Below, piece by piece: positions 1-11,290 of a stretch of 64,000 bases of DNA. Origin of the DNA: Rheum nobile (Eukaryota > Streptophyta > Magnoliopsida > Caryophyllales > Polygonaceae); assembly GCA_027886185.1 (NCBI GenBank), contig WOAB01000126.1:558001-622000 (forward strand), given 5' to 3'. Position numbers and translations under genes: made by a program. The notes below the pieces were generated by a model that was not told the DNA's origin, did not search any database, and was given only the letters and a program-made list of their open reading frames with translations. Positions within the stretch are counted from its first letter, which is position 1. The number at the start of each line of letters is the position of its first letter.

Positions 1-99
1 TATATTAATCATAAAATATATCAATTCCTCCAAAATTAATTAAGACATCTAAATCCTAAATAATCCCAATTTCGCCTTCTAAAAACCCCAGGTATTACA
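1..99 (-). repeat. 5' end of an LTR (family of the 41.4 kb solo LTR), cut by window edge
   Basis: Read on the minus strand, the sequence starts TGTAATACC at base 99 and runs off the window. About 100 bases match the start of the LTR at 41389 with scattered differences, including the shared stretch TTGATATATTTTATG. The gypsy pol reading frame ends at this exact point, so this is the edge of an LTR element inserted into pol. Confidence 0.75.
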
Positions 100-1995
100 A
101 TAATGTTGTCACGTCTTCAACACATGCACAAGGGCAAACATCTCCTTATCATAAGTGGGATAATTCAGCTCCGCCCCACTTAACTTCTCACTGAAATAGG
201 AACTAGGCTTGCCTCCTTGCAGCAGCACTCCTCCAAGCCCAATTCCTGACGTATCACACTCAATCTCAAATGTGCGTGTGAATTCTGGTAGCACAAGCAA
301 TGGTGCGTTGGTGAGCTTGGTCTTGAGGGTTTGAAAGGCAGATTCTTGAGTGTCTCCCCATTGAAAGACCACATTCTTCTTGGTGAGTTTTGTGAGAGGC
401 GTGGCTATTGAACTAAAGTCCTTCACAAACCTTCTATAGAATCCAGCCAACCCTAAGAAACTCCTCACTTGAGTCATGGTCGTGGGAGTTGGCCACTCTC
501 TTATAGCTGTAACCTTGTCTTCATCAACACTTAAACCTATTTTACTTACAACAAACCCAAGAAATACCACATGATCCGAGCAAAAATGACATTTCTAAAA
601 GTTTGCATAAAGCTTTTCTTTCCTAAGCACTTCTAGGACTTGTCTAAGATGATGAACATGCTCTTTTAAGTTGGGACTATAAATTAGAATGTCATCAAAA
701 TAAACAACCATAAATTTCCCTAGAAAAGGTCTAAGCACATGATTCATTAATCTCATAAAAGTACTAGGTGCATTAGTTAGTCCGAAGGACATTACCATTC
801 ACTCATAGAGTCCATAATTAGTCTTGAATGCCGTCTTCCATTCATCTCCCTCCGTCATTATGATTTGGTGATATCCACTTTTGAGGTCGATCTTGGGAAA
901 GACTTGTGAGCCATGAAGTTCATCTAGCATGTCATCCAAATGGGGTATGGGGTGTCTATACTTGACGGTGATGTTGTTGATAGCCCTACAATATACACAC
1001 ATCCTCCAACTTCCATCCTTCTTAGGCACAAGGATAACGGGCACGTCACATGGTGATAAACTTTCCCTCACGTAGCCCTTATCCAACAAGTCTTGCACTT
1101 GCCTTTGCAACTCCTTGGTCTCTTCTGGATTTGTCCTATATGCTGCCGTATTTGGAAGTGTAGCTTCGGAGACAAAATCAATTTGATGTTCAATGCCCCT
1201 AATTGGAGGTAGGCCGCTTGGTACCTCTTCTTGAAAGAGGTCTTCAAAATCATGCAAAAGAGATGCAATGGGAGAAGGTAGGTCACTCAATTCACTAGAA
1301 GTAAACAAATTTGAGTAAGGGATCATAAGAAAACAAACTTGACTTCCCTGAATTGCATAATCAACCTCCTTAGCTTTAGCTAAGAGCATGTGGGCACTTG
1401 CACCTGCATTGGTCCCAATGGCAAGCTTCTTGTTGTCACTCTTTTCTTGGCTTCTTTGTTGTCGTCTTTGTTCACTAGCCACATAATCTGCCATGATCTC
1501 ATGTGGTGCCATAGGTAGCAGCGTGATCTTCTTGCCAGCTTTGTGGAATGAGTACTCATTGGTGACTCCTTGATGAATCACCCCACGGTCATATTGCCAT
1601 GGTCTTCCAAGTAGTAGGTGACATGCGGTCATGGGAAGCACATCACATAACACTTCATCTTTGTAGGCTCCAATTGCAAATTGAATGGTTGCTTGCTCTT
1701 GGACCTTGAGTGGTATAGAGGAATTGAGCCAGTTGAGGGTATAGGGTTGAGCATGAGGTGTGGTCTTAATGTTGAACCGACGCACCACTTCTTGATCTAT
1801 AATGTTACAGCAAGACCCTCCATCAATTATCACATTGCACACCTTGCCTTAGATGTGACACCTTGTGTGGAAGATAGTCTCTTTTTTAGAAGGCAATGGT
1901 AGTGCATCATTAGCAACTAGGGTTCTTTTGACAACAAAGCATTCACCCTCAGCGGCAGCCACTTGAACTTCATCCCTGCCAAACCCACCCTCAAA
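100..1995 (-). pseudogene. Ty3/gypsy gag-pol remnant: protease, reverse transcriptase, start of RNase H
   Basis: The frame encodes, in order, the gag-protease linker, a protease core (IDGGSCCNII, then LLGRPWQ), and reverse transcriptase (VPKKDGSWR, YFDDILIYS, FLGLAGFYRRF). It ends at the start of RNase H (YPTYDKEMFALVHVLKT). One frame carries at least four stops: near 1847, and TGA at 799-801, TAG at 595-597 and TGA at 109-111. Two of these replace the tryptophan expected in YEW and KTW. Integrase is missing because an LTR of another family begins at base 99. It is closely related to the element at 24.6-33.5 kb. It is clearly dead. Confidence 0.93.
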
Positions 1996-3144
1996 AACCA
2001 CCAAAAATTAGCTTTTCGCCGCCCACCTCCACCGCCAGCGACCGGACCACCGCGTTTGCTGCCTTACCACCACCAAGCACCACCCATCTAGCCACCACGC
2101 CCCCTTCCATTGCTGGCCATAGTCCTTTCCCCTTGTTTGTTTAATTTGAATCTCTTAAAGTGTGCATGTGACTTGGGTATTTTTGGCAAAGGTCAAAGGT
2201 GCTTTCCTTCTTGGCATTTTTGGTTGTCCTAGGTTGTTTGGGTAAATGCCACATTTGACTCTTGGCTGATTTGTGTGGGTTAGAGTGCTTGGAAGCTTCC
2301 TCTTTGTGGGCTTCAAAAGGGGGGATCATTAGTGGCAAGTCAACAACTCACTTTCCTTCTTCTCCTCCTTGTCCCACACACAAAAGGGACATTGTCTTCA
2401 AACACCCCCTTGGTGCCGGCCCTAAGTTAAATTCAAGGGCATTTGTTATGGCCCCACCTTCTCTCTAGTTACATGTCATCCATTTGGACCTTGCTCTTAC
2501 CTTTTTAGAAAAAGCCTTAATCAGATCAAGAGGCCAAGAAAAAGGCAAAAAGGCCCATCAATTCAAAAACAAAAACGGAAAAGTTGGAATCAAAAAAAAA
2601 AAAAAGGTCCACTCCAATTTTCTTTTTTTCTTTCTTTCTTGGTTGGGCCACATTCTTTGGTGGGCTCTCTCACCCCCCTTGGCACCATGGGCTACTAAGT
2701 CTATCTCTCCATATTCCTCTATGTTGCTTGTCACCACAATCCACCTCTCCTTGGGCCCATAGGGTGGCCGAATTGTGCTCTTATCTAGGCTTGTCACCCA
2801 TAGTCATTTTCGGCATTCTCTCATGTAGTCTAAGTCATCCAATTAGGCCTTTCTTGGAAGTGCCTTAACCCGCCCCATGTCCTCAAGTCACACGCCCTTG
2901 GCCACCCATTACCGTTTGCTTGAGCCTATTTTTTGCTACTTGTGATTGCCTCGGCCTAGCTTGCCCTATCTCTATTGGTGTGATTGCCTTGGTTGCCTAG
3001 CACATTGATTTGCTTGCTCTATTGCTTGTTTTGCTTTGATTGGATTGTCTTAGGCCTAAGGTTTCATACTTCCTTAGTATGCTTGTTATCATTGCTTGGG
3101 ACTCTTTACTTGCTTTGCCTATTACTTGTGCTAGGTGAGTCCCC
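1996..3144. other. No gene recognised; probable retroelement leader or LTR remnant
   Basis: This stretch has a short proline/alanine-type GC-rich piece next to the pol remnant, then pyrimidine-rich sequence with an A-run near 2590. Nothing resembles a host gene. The last few hundred bases run directly into the plus-strand gag remnant and may be its leader or LTR, but I found no LTR partner or primer site. Confidence 0.4.
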
Positions 3145-3886
3145 ATGGAAGAGCCACATTGGCCTTGTCACGCTCGGTCATACCATCATGTCCCTAGCCG
3201 GCCCGCGAGCCATGGCGAGGGGTTGCACCTCTACACCTTCGCGGGCTACAATGACGAGTATGAATTTTTGGTGTGGGCTCGGAACACGGCGCTTGTGCTT
3301 GGAGATTCCTCTTATGATGAGTTGGAGCGCGTGCGCATTACCACCCTTTTATTTCACCGGCGATGCCCAACAATGGTGGACCCGCTTCCAAGAATTTCAA
3401 CATTGGCTTGGTAAAGCTCCCATTGTCACCTTGGCCGACCTTCTCTATGTGATGGCTCAACGCTATGCCCCCGAGAGGGATCTCTCCGACCTCAAGCGCT
3501 ACAATGATCAACTCTGGGCCGAAGATAAGTGCCATCACGAGGCCTCCGAAGCTCTCTTTGCCAATTTGACGAGCCCATTGGTGGAGCGTACGCCCGCAGC
3601 CCCGGTGCCTAGCGCGCCCACTCCAGCTCCAGCCTCGGTGCCCCCACCAGCCCCAGTGCTCGCGCACCCGCCGGCCCCGATGGCAGCGCCGCCGTCGGCC
3701 CCGAAGCCTGTGCCTATGCCACCTGCAGTGCCGCAACTCCCCTCGGCCACGAAGCACGCACCCCCGTCTGCACCGGCGCCCGCACACACCCCGGCCTCAG
3801 TGCCCCTGCCCGCTCCCGCTCCGGCCCCAGTGTATGTGGCCACGGCGAACTTCAAAGTTTGCCGCGGGGGAGCAGGATCCGCCTGA
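3145..3886 (+). pseudogene. Ty3/gypsy gag fragment with proline/alanine-rich tail
   Basis: A first frame (3145 to about 3345) reads LYTFAGYNDEYEFLVWARN, typical of the plant gypsy gag N-terminal part. The similarity then jumps frame to YFTGDAQQWWTRFQEFQ, the gag core motif, so there is a frameshift near 3345. After residues resembling the gag helical region the frame becomes a long P/A-rich tract (about 3590-3840) of much higher GC content than its surroundings. It ends against the 3' end of the broken ERF gene on the opposite strand. No zinc knuckle or pol follows on this strand. It is a truncated gag, not a host gene. Confidence 0.75.
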
Positions 3887-4678
3887 ACCGGAACAAGACT
3901 CCTCATCCGACAAAACAGGGCACGAGGAGTTCTCCGATTTCGGAACCAGCAGATCGGAGTCTGAAACATCCATCGTCGGAGATCCGATCTCCGATTTTGG
4001 TGGCTCAACCTTAAAGGGAGGGTGTTTGTTGGATTTGTCGAGGTTCTGGCAGATGGCTTCGAGCTTGGCGTGAACAGAGGAGTGGAGGGGCTTGTAATCG
4101 CCGACCATATCTCCGTTGTGCTTGAGATTCGGGAAATTGAGCCTGGCGAAGTCTCCCCGGAGCTTATACGCCGCCTTGTCATAAGCCATGGCGGCTTCCT
4201 CTGCGGTGTCGAAGGTGCCGAGCCAGAGCCTCGTCCAGTTCTTAGGGAGTCTGATCTCTGCCACCCACTTCCCCCAGTGGCGCAGCCTCACTCCCCTGTA
4301 CAGCTTGGGCTTCGTCGGAGCTCCGACTTGCTTCATCGCCACGGGCTTCGGGGAGAGGAAGTTGAGACGCTGCGGATTGGGCAATGGGATTGCGATTTGC
4401 TGCTGCTGGAATTGGAGCTGGAGTTGGATTTGGAGTATCTGAGATGGCGTTAGCTGGTTGAGCCCGATCGGGCCCGTCGTGAAGCCCGAGAACCCGATTT
4501 GGGTTGATGGAGGCGGTGTCGTTTGCAAGAAAGGAGAAGGGTAGAAAGAGGGATTGGGAAAGAGAGAAGAAGGCATGAAGTTTGGTTGAAGTACTCTGGC
4601 GAAATCCTCGCCCAGAGGATGATCTGAGAAAACCGGTTCGCTACTGTTGCTTCTGTAAATACCGACAGCTGTAGCCAA
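3797..4678 (-). pseudogene. ERF/AP2 transcription factor pseudogene (RAP2-4-like, DREB A-6 group)
   Basis: The product resembles RAP2-4-type ERF factors, nuclear regulators that bind DRE/GCC-type promoter elements. A glutamine-rich N-terminal half contains GLNQLTPSQILQIQ, a signature of this subgroup. The AP2 domain follows (about residues 125-187: KLYRGVR, HWGKWVAEIRLP, WLGTFDTAEEAAMAYDKAAY, LRGDFARLNFP). Two usually conserved positions look altered: RGVR is followed by L where Q is normal, and PKN by W where R is normal. The frame opens at TTG in the context GCCTTGGCT, where GCCATGGCT would be expected, so the start codon seems lost. The usual acidic C-terminus is missing: the frame passes after GGSCSP into sequence belonging to the plus-strand gag remnant (junction about 3850-3885). 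Family assignment is firm; non-function is inferred. Confidence 0.85.
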
Positions 4679-4979
4679 GGCTTCTCAAAAAGAAAAGAAA
4701 AAACTAAAATTATACCAAAGATTTGATGCGAGAAAGATAAAGAAGCAAGACTTGTATAAAATGAAACCTTGCGTCTTCTTAGAAATGTCTATAAAAAACT
4801 AACTTTAGAAAACTGAAATTTGGATCTCTGTTCTGAACCAACTGGCTTTCGGAAAGATGAAAATTTAACTTACCCTGATTTTGAAAATCAAAACATTCAA
4901 AACCACGGAAATTCGAGTGAAATGTTAACCAATTTCAAAGTTCCGTGATATCAGAAAATCAAAACATTTGTACGAAGTC
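4679..4979. other. Former 5' flank of the ERF pseudogene; nothing else seen
   Basis: AT-rich single-copy-looking sequence upstream of the ERF remnant, with no open frame or repeat. TATA-like strings near 4755 and 4790 (minus-strand orientation ambiguous) could be remains of its promoter, which I cannot confirm. Confidence 0.3.
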
Positions 4980-6790
4980 AAGCCACATTTATACGAAGTC
5001 AGGTTAATGCTCTGTTATATTAGAAAATTTCAAATGTTAGCCAATTTCAAAGTTCAGAGCAATATTTACTTTGCCAGACCACATTTGTACGTAGTCAGGT
5101 CATTACTCTGTGTTATATTCAAGCCAAGCGCATACAAATTCTCAGGTGAATAAACTCCTTGAGACCATGGCCGAGTGGTATAGATATGCCGATAACCGCA
5201 AGAAAGTTGTTACCTCTTCAATTCTTGTAATTTATCATGATGAAAAGATATTTCAATGCACACCCTGAACAAGATGTTTATCATTAAAATTGCTACATCT
5301 TCAATTCTTGTAATTTTACCTTTTTCTTGGGGTCAAAATTATATTTTTAACAAGTACTAATTACACTTAACAACTGATAACAGGTTTAAGCTTCTTCACA
5401 CAAATGCAAAACCCTAGCTCAAGATCTCGCCCAAATCGCTACCCCCAAATCCGATCTAGTGCGGGTTGTAGGACCAAATCTTCGCCATTTTCGTCCTCTG
5501 TTCGATCGAGTTCAAAAAAGGCTCGTCCTCTGTTCAATCGAGTTCGATTCATTAAATTCAAAATTTGACCATACCATCGTCTTCGCCATGCTCAAGTTAC
5601 TTAAACCCGCCTCTTGAATCATTTGAAATCATCTCCGAACGACATCGAATCACCTCCGTATTGGCCCGCTTTGTGCATGGAAAACCTAAACTCTTAAATC
5701 ATAGATCCCTCCCACATTTATGTACTTTATCTGTGAAGTCAAGTCAATGCTCTGTTATATCACAAAATTTCAAATGTTAGCCGATTTCAAATTTCAGAGC
5801 AATATTCACTTTATCATGCCACATTTATACGAAGTCGGGTCAATGCTCTGTTATATCAGAAAATTTCAAATGTTAGCCAATTTCAAAGTTCAGAGCAATA
5901 TTTACTTTATCAGACCATATTTGTACGTAGTCAGGTCATTACTCTGTGTTATATTCAAGCCAAGCGCATACAAATTCTCAGTTGAATAAACTCCTTGAGA
6001 CCATGGCCGAGTGGTATAGATACGCTGATAACCGCAAGAAAGTTGCTACCTCTTCAATTCTTGTAATTTATCATGATGAAAAGATATTTCAATGCACACC
6101 CTGAACAAGATGTTTATCATTAAAATTGCTACCTCTTCAATTCTTGTAATTTTACCTTTTCCTTGGGGTCAAAATTATATTTTTAACAAGTACTAATTAT
6201 ACTTAACAACTTATAACAGGTTTAAGCTTCTTCACACAAATGAAAAACCCTAGCTCGAGATCTCGCCCAAATCGCTACCCCCAAATCCGATCCAGTGCGG
6301 GTTGTGGGACCAAATCGTCGCCATTTTTGTCCTCTGTTCGATCGAGTTCGGAGAAGGCTCATCCTCTGCTCAATCGAGTTCGATTCATTAAATTCAAAAT
6401 CTGACCACACCATCGTCTTCGCCATGCCCAAGTTACTTAAACCCGCCTCTTGAATCATTTGAAATCATCTCCGAACGACATCGAACCACCTCCGTATCGG
6501 CCCGCTTTGTGCATGGAAAACCTGAACTCTTAAATCATAGATCCCTCCCACATTTATGTACTTTATCTGTGAAGTCAGGTCAATGCTCTATTATATCACA
6601 AAATTTCAAATGTTAGCCGATTTCAAATTTCAGAGCAATATTCACTTTATCATGCCACATTTATACGAAGTCAGGTCAATGCTCTGTTATATCAGAAAAT
6701 TTCAAATGTTAGCCAATTTCAAAGTTCAGAGTAATATTTACTTTGTCAGACCACATTTATATGTAGTCAGGTCATTACTCTGTTATATTA
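4980..6790. repeat. Tandem array, 836-bp unit, about 2.2 copies
   Basis: Matching landmarks recur exactly 836 bases apart: GTTATAT at 5014, 5850 and 6686; CAGGTTTAAG at 5381 and 6217; CCCACATTTA at 5711 and 6547. Units are roughly 4980-5815, 5816-6651 and a partial 6652-6790. Inside each unit a shorter segment of about 100 bases (CCACATTTATACGAAGTCAGG and what follows) is repeated two or three times. The copies differ by few substitutions, so the duplication is fairly recent. No coding function is apparent. Confidence 0.9.
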
Positions 6791-7279
6791 ACTTTAAATT
6801 TGAAACACTTAATTTTGCATTTATTAGTTGTGATTTTCGTTGAATTGATAACAACTACTAATTACACTTAATTAGATAAATTCTACTTAATAAGATAAAT
6901 TCTAATTACGCTCCAAAACCCCTAACACACCGCCTATGATTGTTACATAGATGAGCTGAGATGATTGTGCTTCCCATGATTTTCTCTTTTAAATTTATTA
7001 AAACTCATGTAGCAACATAGCAAGAGCAGGAAGTAGAACCCTTTACTCATTTGCACAGAAAGGATCCAGTAAAAGAGTAATAACCTAACTACGTACAAAT
7101 GTGGCCTGATGAAGTCTATATTGGTCTGAAAGTTGAAACCGACTAAAATTTAAAACTTTATTTTCATAAATTGAACGCAACAGAACTACATGGAGGGAAA
7201 TCTTGTCTACTCTTGTAAGCCTCTTTGCTGGGATGCTTTTGTTTTGGCATAACTCTAAAGCTGAGTGTGTAACACTTGA

Positions 7280-7678
7280 CTTTTCCATAGTAGCTTATCA
7301 ATCTTGGGTTAATTTAATCTTGTCTACTCCTGTAACACTTGACTTTTCATCTCCTCTTTGTTTATATATAGAGAGTGTGTAACTTCTACAAAATTCTCAT
7401 CAAATGACCAAAATGTGTGTTTGCAACTTGGATCACAAGTTTAAATTATTTAGTCAACTATGCAGGCTTCCCTCATCTGATATAGAGATCTTATAAAACA
7501 TATGTTGGATAACCAGTTGACAGTCTCACAAATTGAAGGTGATACTGAAAGCATTAGCTAGAGGGTTGTTTAGGATTATACATTTTTATAAGTTGTATTC
7601 ACCACTTATAAGATCTCCACACTAAAGGAAAAAAAATTAAATTAACCTAAGATTGATAAGCTCTTGACTATGGAAAAG
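7280..7678. mobile_element. Foldback/MITE-like element, about 400 bp
   Basis: The left arm (7280-7315) and right arm (7639-7678) are inverted copies sharing CTTTTCCATAGT and AGCTTATCAATCTT, with a 4-base gap. I did not find a convincing target-site duplication, so the superfamily is open. The region between the arms has no coding potential. Confidence 0.55.
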
Positions 7679-7792
7679 GAAAGAGATAGGAAGTTCAAAA
7701 ACTTCAACCATACCAATAAACTCAAACTATGAAAGCAATGCCTATAGATCAGAACATGAAGTAAGGATGTACAGGTCATTTACTCTGTTTAT

Positions 7793-8330
7793 TCACAACA
7801 ACATAGTTTTAAACACTAGTGAAGATTTCGAATCCATTACCAGAAACAGAAAAGCTACAACCCAAGCTAGGAAAACCTCAAGAAACCCAAATGTGACTGG
7901 AATGTGGCCTAAGAAGCCATTGTTACTGATATTCAAACTCTGAAAACTCACCAAGCTACTAAAACCTTCAGGAACATCCCTATGCAAGTTGTTCTCTTGC
8001 AAGGCAACAACCAACAAACTAGGCAACCCAAAAAGCGCAGCTGGAATCTCCCTAGACAAACTCTGCTTGCTCAAATCCAGGCTTTGAAGCTTCATTAGAC
8101 TCCCAATGCTGGTTGGGATTGAGCCAAAAAACCCACAGTTGCTCAGATTCAGCACTTCCAAGCTCTTCAAATACCTTATGTTCTCTGCAATGGAGCCTGA
8201 AAATTTGTTATGGCTTAGATTCAGAGTAGTCAAATTACCTAGCGCAAGTATCTCTTCTGGCACAGTTCCGTTTAATTGATTCTCACTCAGATTCAGCAGC
8301 TCTAATTCATGGAGGTTGCCCAAGCTACTA
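7793..8330 (-). pseudogene. LRR receptor-like kinase gene fragment
   Basis: About 150 residues form consecutive plant-type leucine-rich repeats (LNLSENQLNGTVPEE, LNLSHNKFSGSI, LNLSNCGFFGSIP, LDLSKQSLSREIP, LNISNNGFLGHIP). The segment LDLSKQ ... VPEGFSSLVS ... FGFL resembles the ectodomain of the Arabidopsis At4g36180-type receptor kinase. There is no signal peptide, transmembrane segment or kinase, and the last repeat runs into unrelated sequence (FLAWVVAFLFLV). The frame's upstream end at 8331 joins an RNase III-type fragment through three adjacent stops. The family is normally about 1,100 residues, so only a small internal slice is here. It is best read as a captured or translocated exon piece. 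Confidence 0.8.
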
Positions 8331-8560
8331 TCATGGAGGGGCGAGGCCGAGAGCGGCGTCGCCGAGGAACTCCAGTCGGTTGCGGAAATTGTAATTCAAG
8401 GCTCCATCTCTGGCCCTCGCTCTGCCTCCTTCGTCGTCGGCACCGTCCGTGGTCGGAAGAGCGGCGGTCGGAAGGGAGCACAACGGCGGCGGTGGTCGGA
8501 AGAAACGGTTGCCTTCGAGGAAGACGGAAGCAGAGGAGAGAGACGAGGAAGGGTTTAGGA
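8331..8560 (-). pseudogene. RNase III-domain gene fragment
   Basis: Just upstream of the LRR piece, in the same minus-strand direction, the frame reads GALNYNFRNR directly followed by LEFLGDAALGLA. These are the opening and the catalytic signature segments of plant RNase III/RTL/Dicer-type domains. About 20 residues normally lying between them (the ALTHSS region) are missing, so this is a deleted copy. The frame ends in three consecutive stops at about 8325-8333. The piece is GC-rich compared with its flanks. A preceding P/A/T-rich stretch to about 8560 is open but unrecognised. A chance match is unlikely because both motifs are in order. Confidence 0.6.
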
Positions 8561-8575
8561 TTTGGAATTGATTAG

Positions 8576-10060
8576 GGTTAATATTTGGGATTGATTAATA
8601 AGATTAAGATTTTTTTTACCTTTTCTTTTCAAAAGTTTTAATGATTTATTTGATTTTTGTATTTAAAAGAAAAATTAAATTTCACCCTTAACAATAGCAA
8701 AAATATCAGAAAAAGTATAAAAAATTGATACTTTTGCAATATTTTTCAAAAGATGAGTTTTTTGCAAGTTACCTTTGAAAATCTGGTATTCTTGTTATTG
8801 GGCCTTTAAACTAGCCAACAAGAATTATTCAATAAAAACAAGAGATAAGAAAACTTAGTCTCAATGTAAAAATAATTCAAGTTGACAAAGGTCAAACCAA
8901 TTTTTTTGCTCCCTCTCCCTGTACCCCTCCCTGCTCCCTCTCCATCTCAACCGTTCAAACCGAAACCAAAAGGGAGATGAAGGATTGATGGGTGTGGTGT
9001 AGGGTTTAGGGAACGGGGTGGGGAGCAGAAGAGTTGAACTGGACAAAGACTAGAACAATAATACCAATCTCCGATCAAACAAGGCAAGATTCCCTCTTGA
9101 AAAGTTGTCCCTGTACGGCAGCCTCCCAAAACCAAACAAAACTAAACTAAAACTCCCGTAAAACCTAAAGCTAAAGCTACGTTAAAAGTCAAAACCAAAA
9201 CTATCTTTTACTTCCTCCACGTAACTAAGTCTTCCCGTCTAAAACAAAGCGGGCCGCCTCCCTCCTTAATTTCCTTGTCCAAGCTGCCTTCTAAAGCCCA
9301 ATAAGTTAAGCCCAGTCAATTAATCATAATATCCTTTTTAGTCCAACAGCAGATCATCATGTGTGCATGTTGCATTTGAATGATGTACGTTTATATCATC
9401 TTGCTTAGCATCGTCGAAAACATTCTCGTATCATATTTAAATTGTACCTAAAATACCGGAAACATATAAAAACACAGGTGTAGACTCCGAATACAAAATA
9501 ATGCAAAATTAATTATAAAAATATAAAATATGCATGAAAATGATCTAATTTAATATGCATCTAGACTCCTAAAATGTGTATAAATTAGGTGTTATCAATA
9601 ACAAACACACACATCTTATATCTACGTGCATTATATTTACCCCTAGATTAAGCGTACGAGAATTGTATCATTCCGTTCGAGTCGAATAAACTGAAAAATA
9701 CTTAACATTTATACTTTCATATCGAAACATACCATGTGATGTATACTACTTAGCTCATCCTCCGTGCTTCTGTCACTATCATTTGACATAGTTTCCAATG
9801 ACACTTTGAAGATTTGAAGAGTGGGTTAAAACTCAAATTCTAAGCTTTGTTGTGATATTAGGGTTTATGTGATTGATAAATAAAGGAATACACCACTTTT
9901 CTCGTTCGGTCTATTATACGTGTAATTTCTATACGACATTAGGGTTAACAATAATAAAGAAGGATTTTTTACCCAACGTTGTGACATTTTAACTGTTGTA
10001 CGAAAAATAAGAGATAAATAGTAAATGTATTTAAAATAATCTGATTTAACTCATGCACGT
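8576..10060. other. No gene recognised
   Basis: AT-rich sequence with a short pyrimidine/purine-rich piece near 8900-9020. I see no conserved protein motif, long repeat or element boundary. Confidence 0.4.
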
Positions 10061-10061
10061 C

Positions 10062-10450
10062 AAATCCTTCTATGGGTTGTATGTTTGCTTAGACAGGGTT
10101 GATGCGCATGTTGGCTTTGCTCATATACGATTCATATGCTTATTTGAATTGCATATCAAAGGATGATGTGCGTGCGCTTATTGCATGTCAACATTTTCTA
10201 AGCGTTTCCGATTTACACATTCGGGTTGTCTATGCATTTAACTCTTGCTCAACAAATCTTTGTATGGGTTGTTGGTTTGCTTAGAAGGGGCTCATGAGCA
10301 TGTTGGATTTGCTCATGTATAGTTCATATGCTTATTTAAATTGCATATCAACGGCTGATGTGCATGCACTATTGTTTTGCATGTCAACATTTCTATGCTT
10401 TCTTGGTTTGCACATCTGACTCGTCTATGCGTTTTTCGTTTGCACAAACC
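10062..10450. repeat. Diverged tandem duplication, about 192-bp unit, two copies
   Basis: TATGGGTTGT recurs at 10071 and 10263. The sequence after it aligns through TTGCTTAGA, GCTCATAT/GCTCATGT, TTCATATGCTTATTT and TGCATGTCAACATTT. Many substitutions separate the copies, so the duplication is old. It has no coding potential. Confidence 0.8.
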
Positions 10451-11039
10451 TACACTTCTATACATTTTGGGTTTGCAAATACAATATTGATGGGATCGTT
10501 TTTATAATTTTCAACATTTTAAAAACTGCATACTAATTACAAAAACCTGGGATCAAGAACGCCTATATCATAATATGTAGTTTTATACATTTCAATTATA
10601 GTATAAATTGATTTATCTATTTTCATATGACCAAATTATTATAAAAGGTGTAATTTTTTAATAGAGATGTCAAAACACGACCGAGATTTGGGCGAGAGCT
10701 TAATCGGTTCAAGATATTATATAATTTATGTACAGATTGTGGGTCATATAAAATCATTCATATAAATTAAAATCAAGAGCCAATATTGCATATATCAGAT
10801 CATGTCATGGTCTTGACTCTTGGACATCAAATAACGAGTTGGGAACATATAAGGAGGAGAGTTAAGGTGAATAGTGAGGAGCAATGATGATCACTAAATT
10901 TATAAAATAGAGATATATCTAAGATTAAAAAATATGGAGTGATAAAATTATAAATATAAAATTTTATTTTTAAATATTTTTTACGCTAACAAATCGGAAA
11001 AAGTTTATCAGACCATTCTCTTTGAATTTCCTATTTTTT

Positions 11040-11290
11040 TAGTACCATGCACTTTAGCATCTTAATCGTGCACTTTAATATACTAACGAATGCACTTTAA
11101 TATACTTATACATACACTCTTGAACAAATGCACTTTAACATGCTATCACATGTACCTTAGCATACCAACATATGCACTTTAGCATAATAAACATATACAC
11201 TAACTAAAATATGCACTTTTAATAAACAGGTTAATCATGCACATTTACAAATTAAAATTCACTTTACTATATTAAAGATACATTTTTTAT
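11040..11290 (+). repeat. Array of spaced ATGCACTTT-type motifs
   Basis: The motif GCACTTT(A) recurs about eight times at irregular 20-40-base spacing within AT-rich sequence. The same motif pattern fills 51.64-52.32 kb. Spacing is not constant, so this is not a simple satellite; it resembles clustered subterminal motifs of a DNA transposon. Confidence 0.6.

Noticed and set aside
3338..4182. Long open frames antisense to the P/A-rich gag and to the ERF remnant
   Set aside because: Openness follows from high GC and proline/alanine codons. The gag and AP2 motifs fix the real strands.
5163..5200. ATGGCCGAGTGGT resembles a tRNA-Ser/Leu A box (also at 5999)
   Set aside because: No B box (GGTTCGANTCC) or acceptor stem lies at the right distance. 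It is just part of the 836-bp repeat.
8309..8575. Plus-strand frames rich in R and G over the RNase III piece
   Set aside because: The minus strand carries two ordered RNase III motifs; the plus frames have none.
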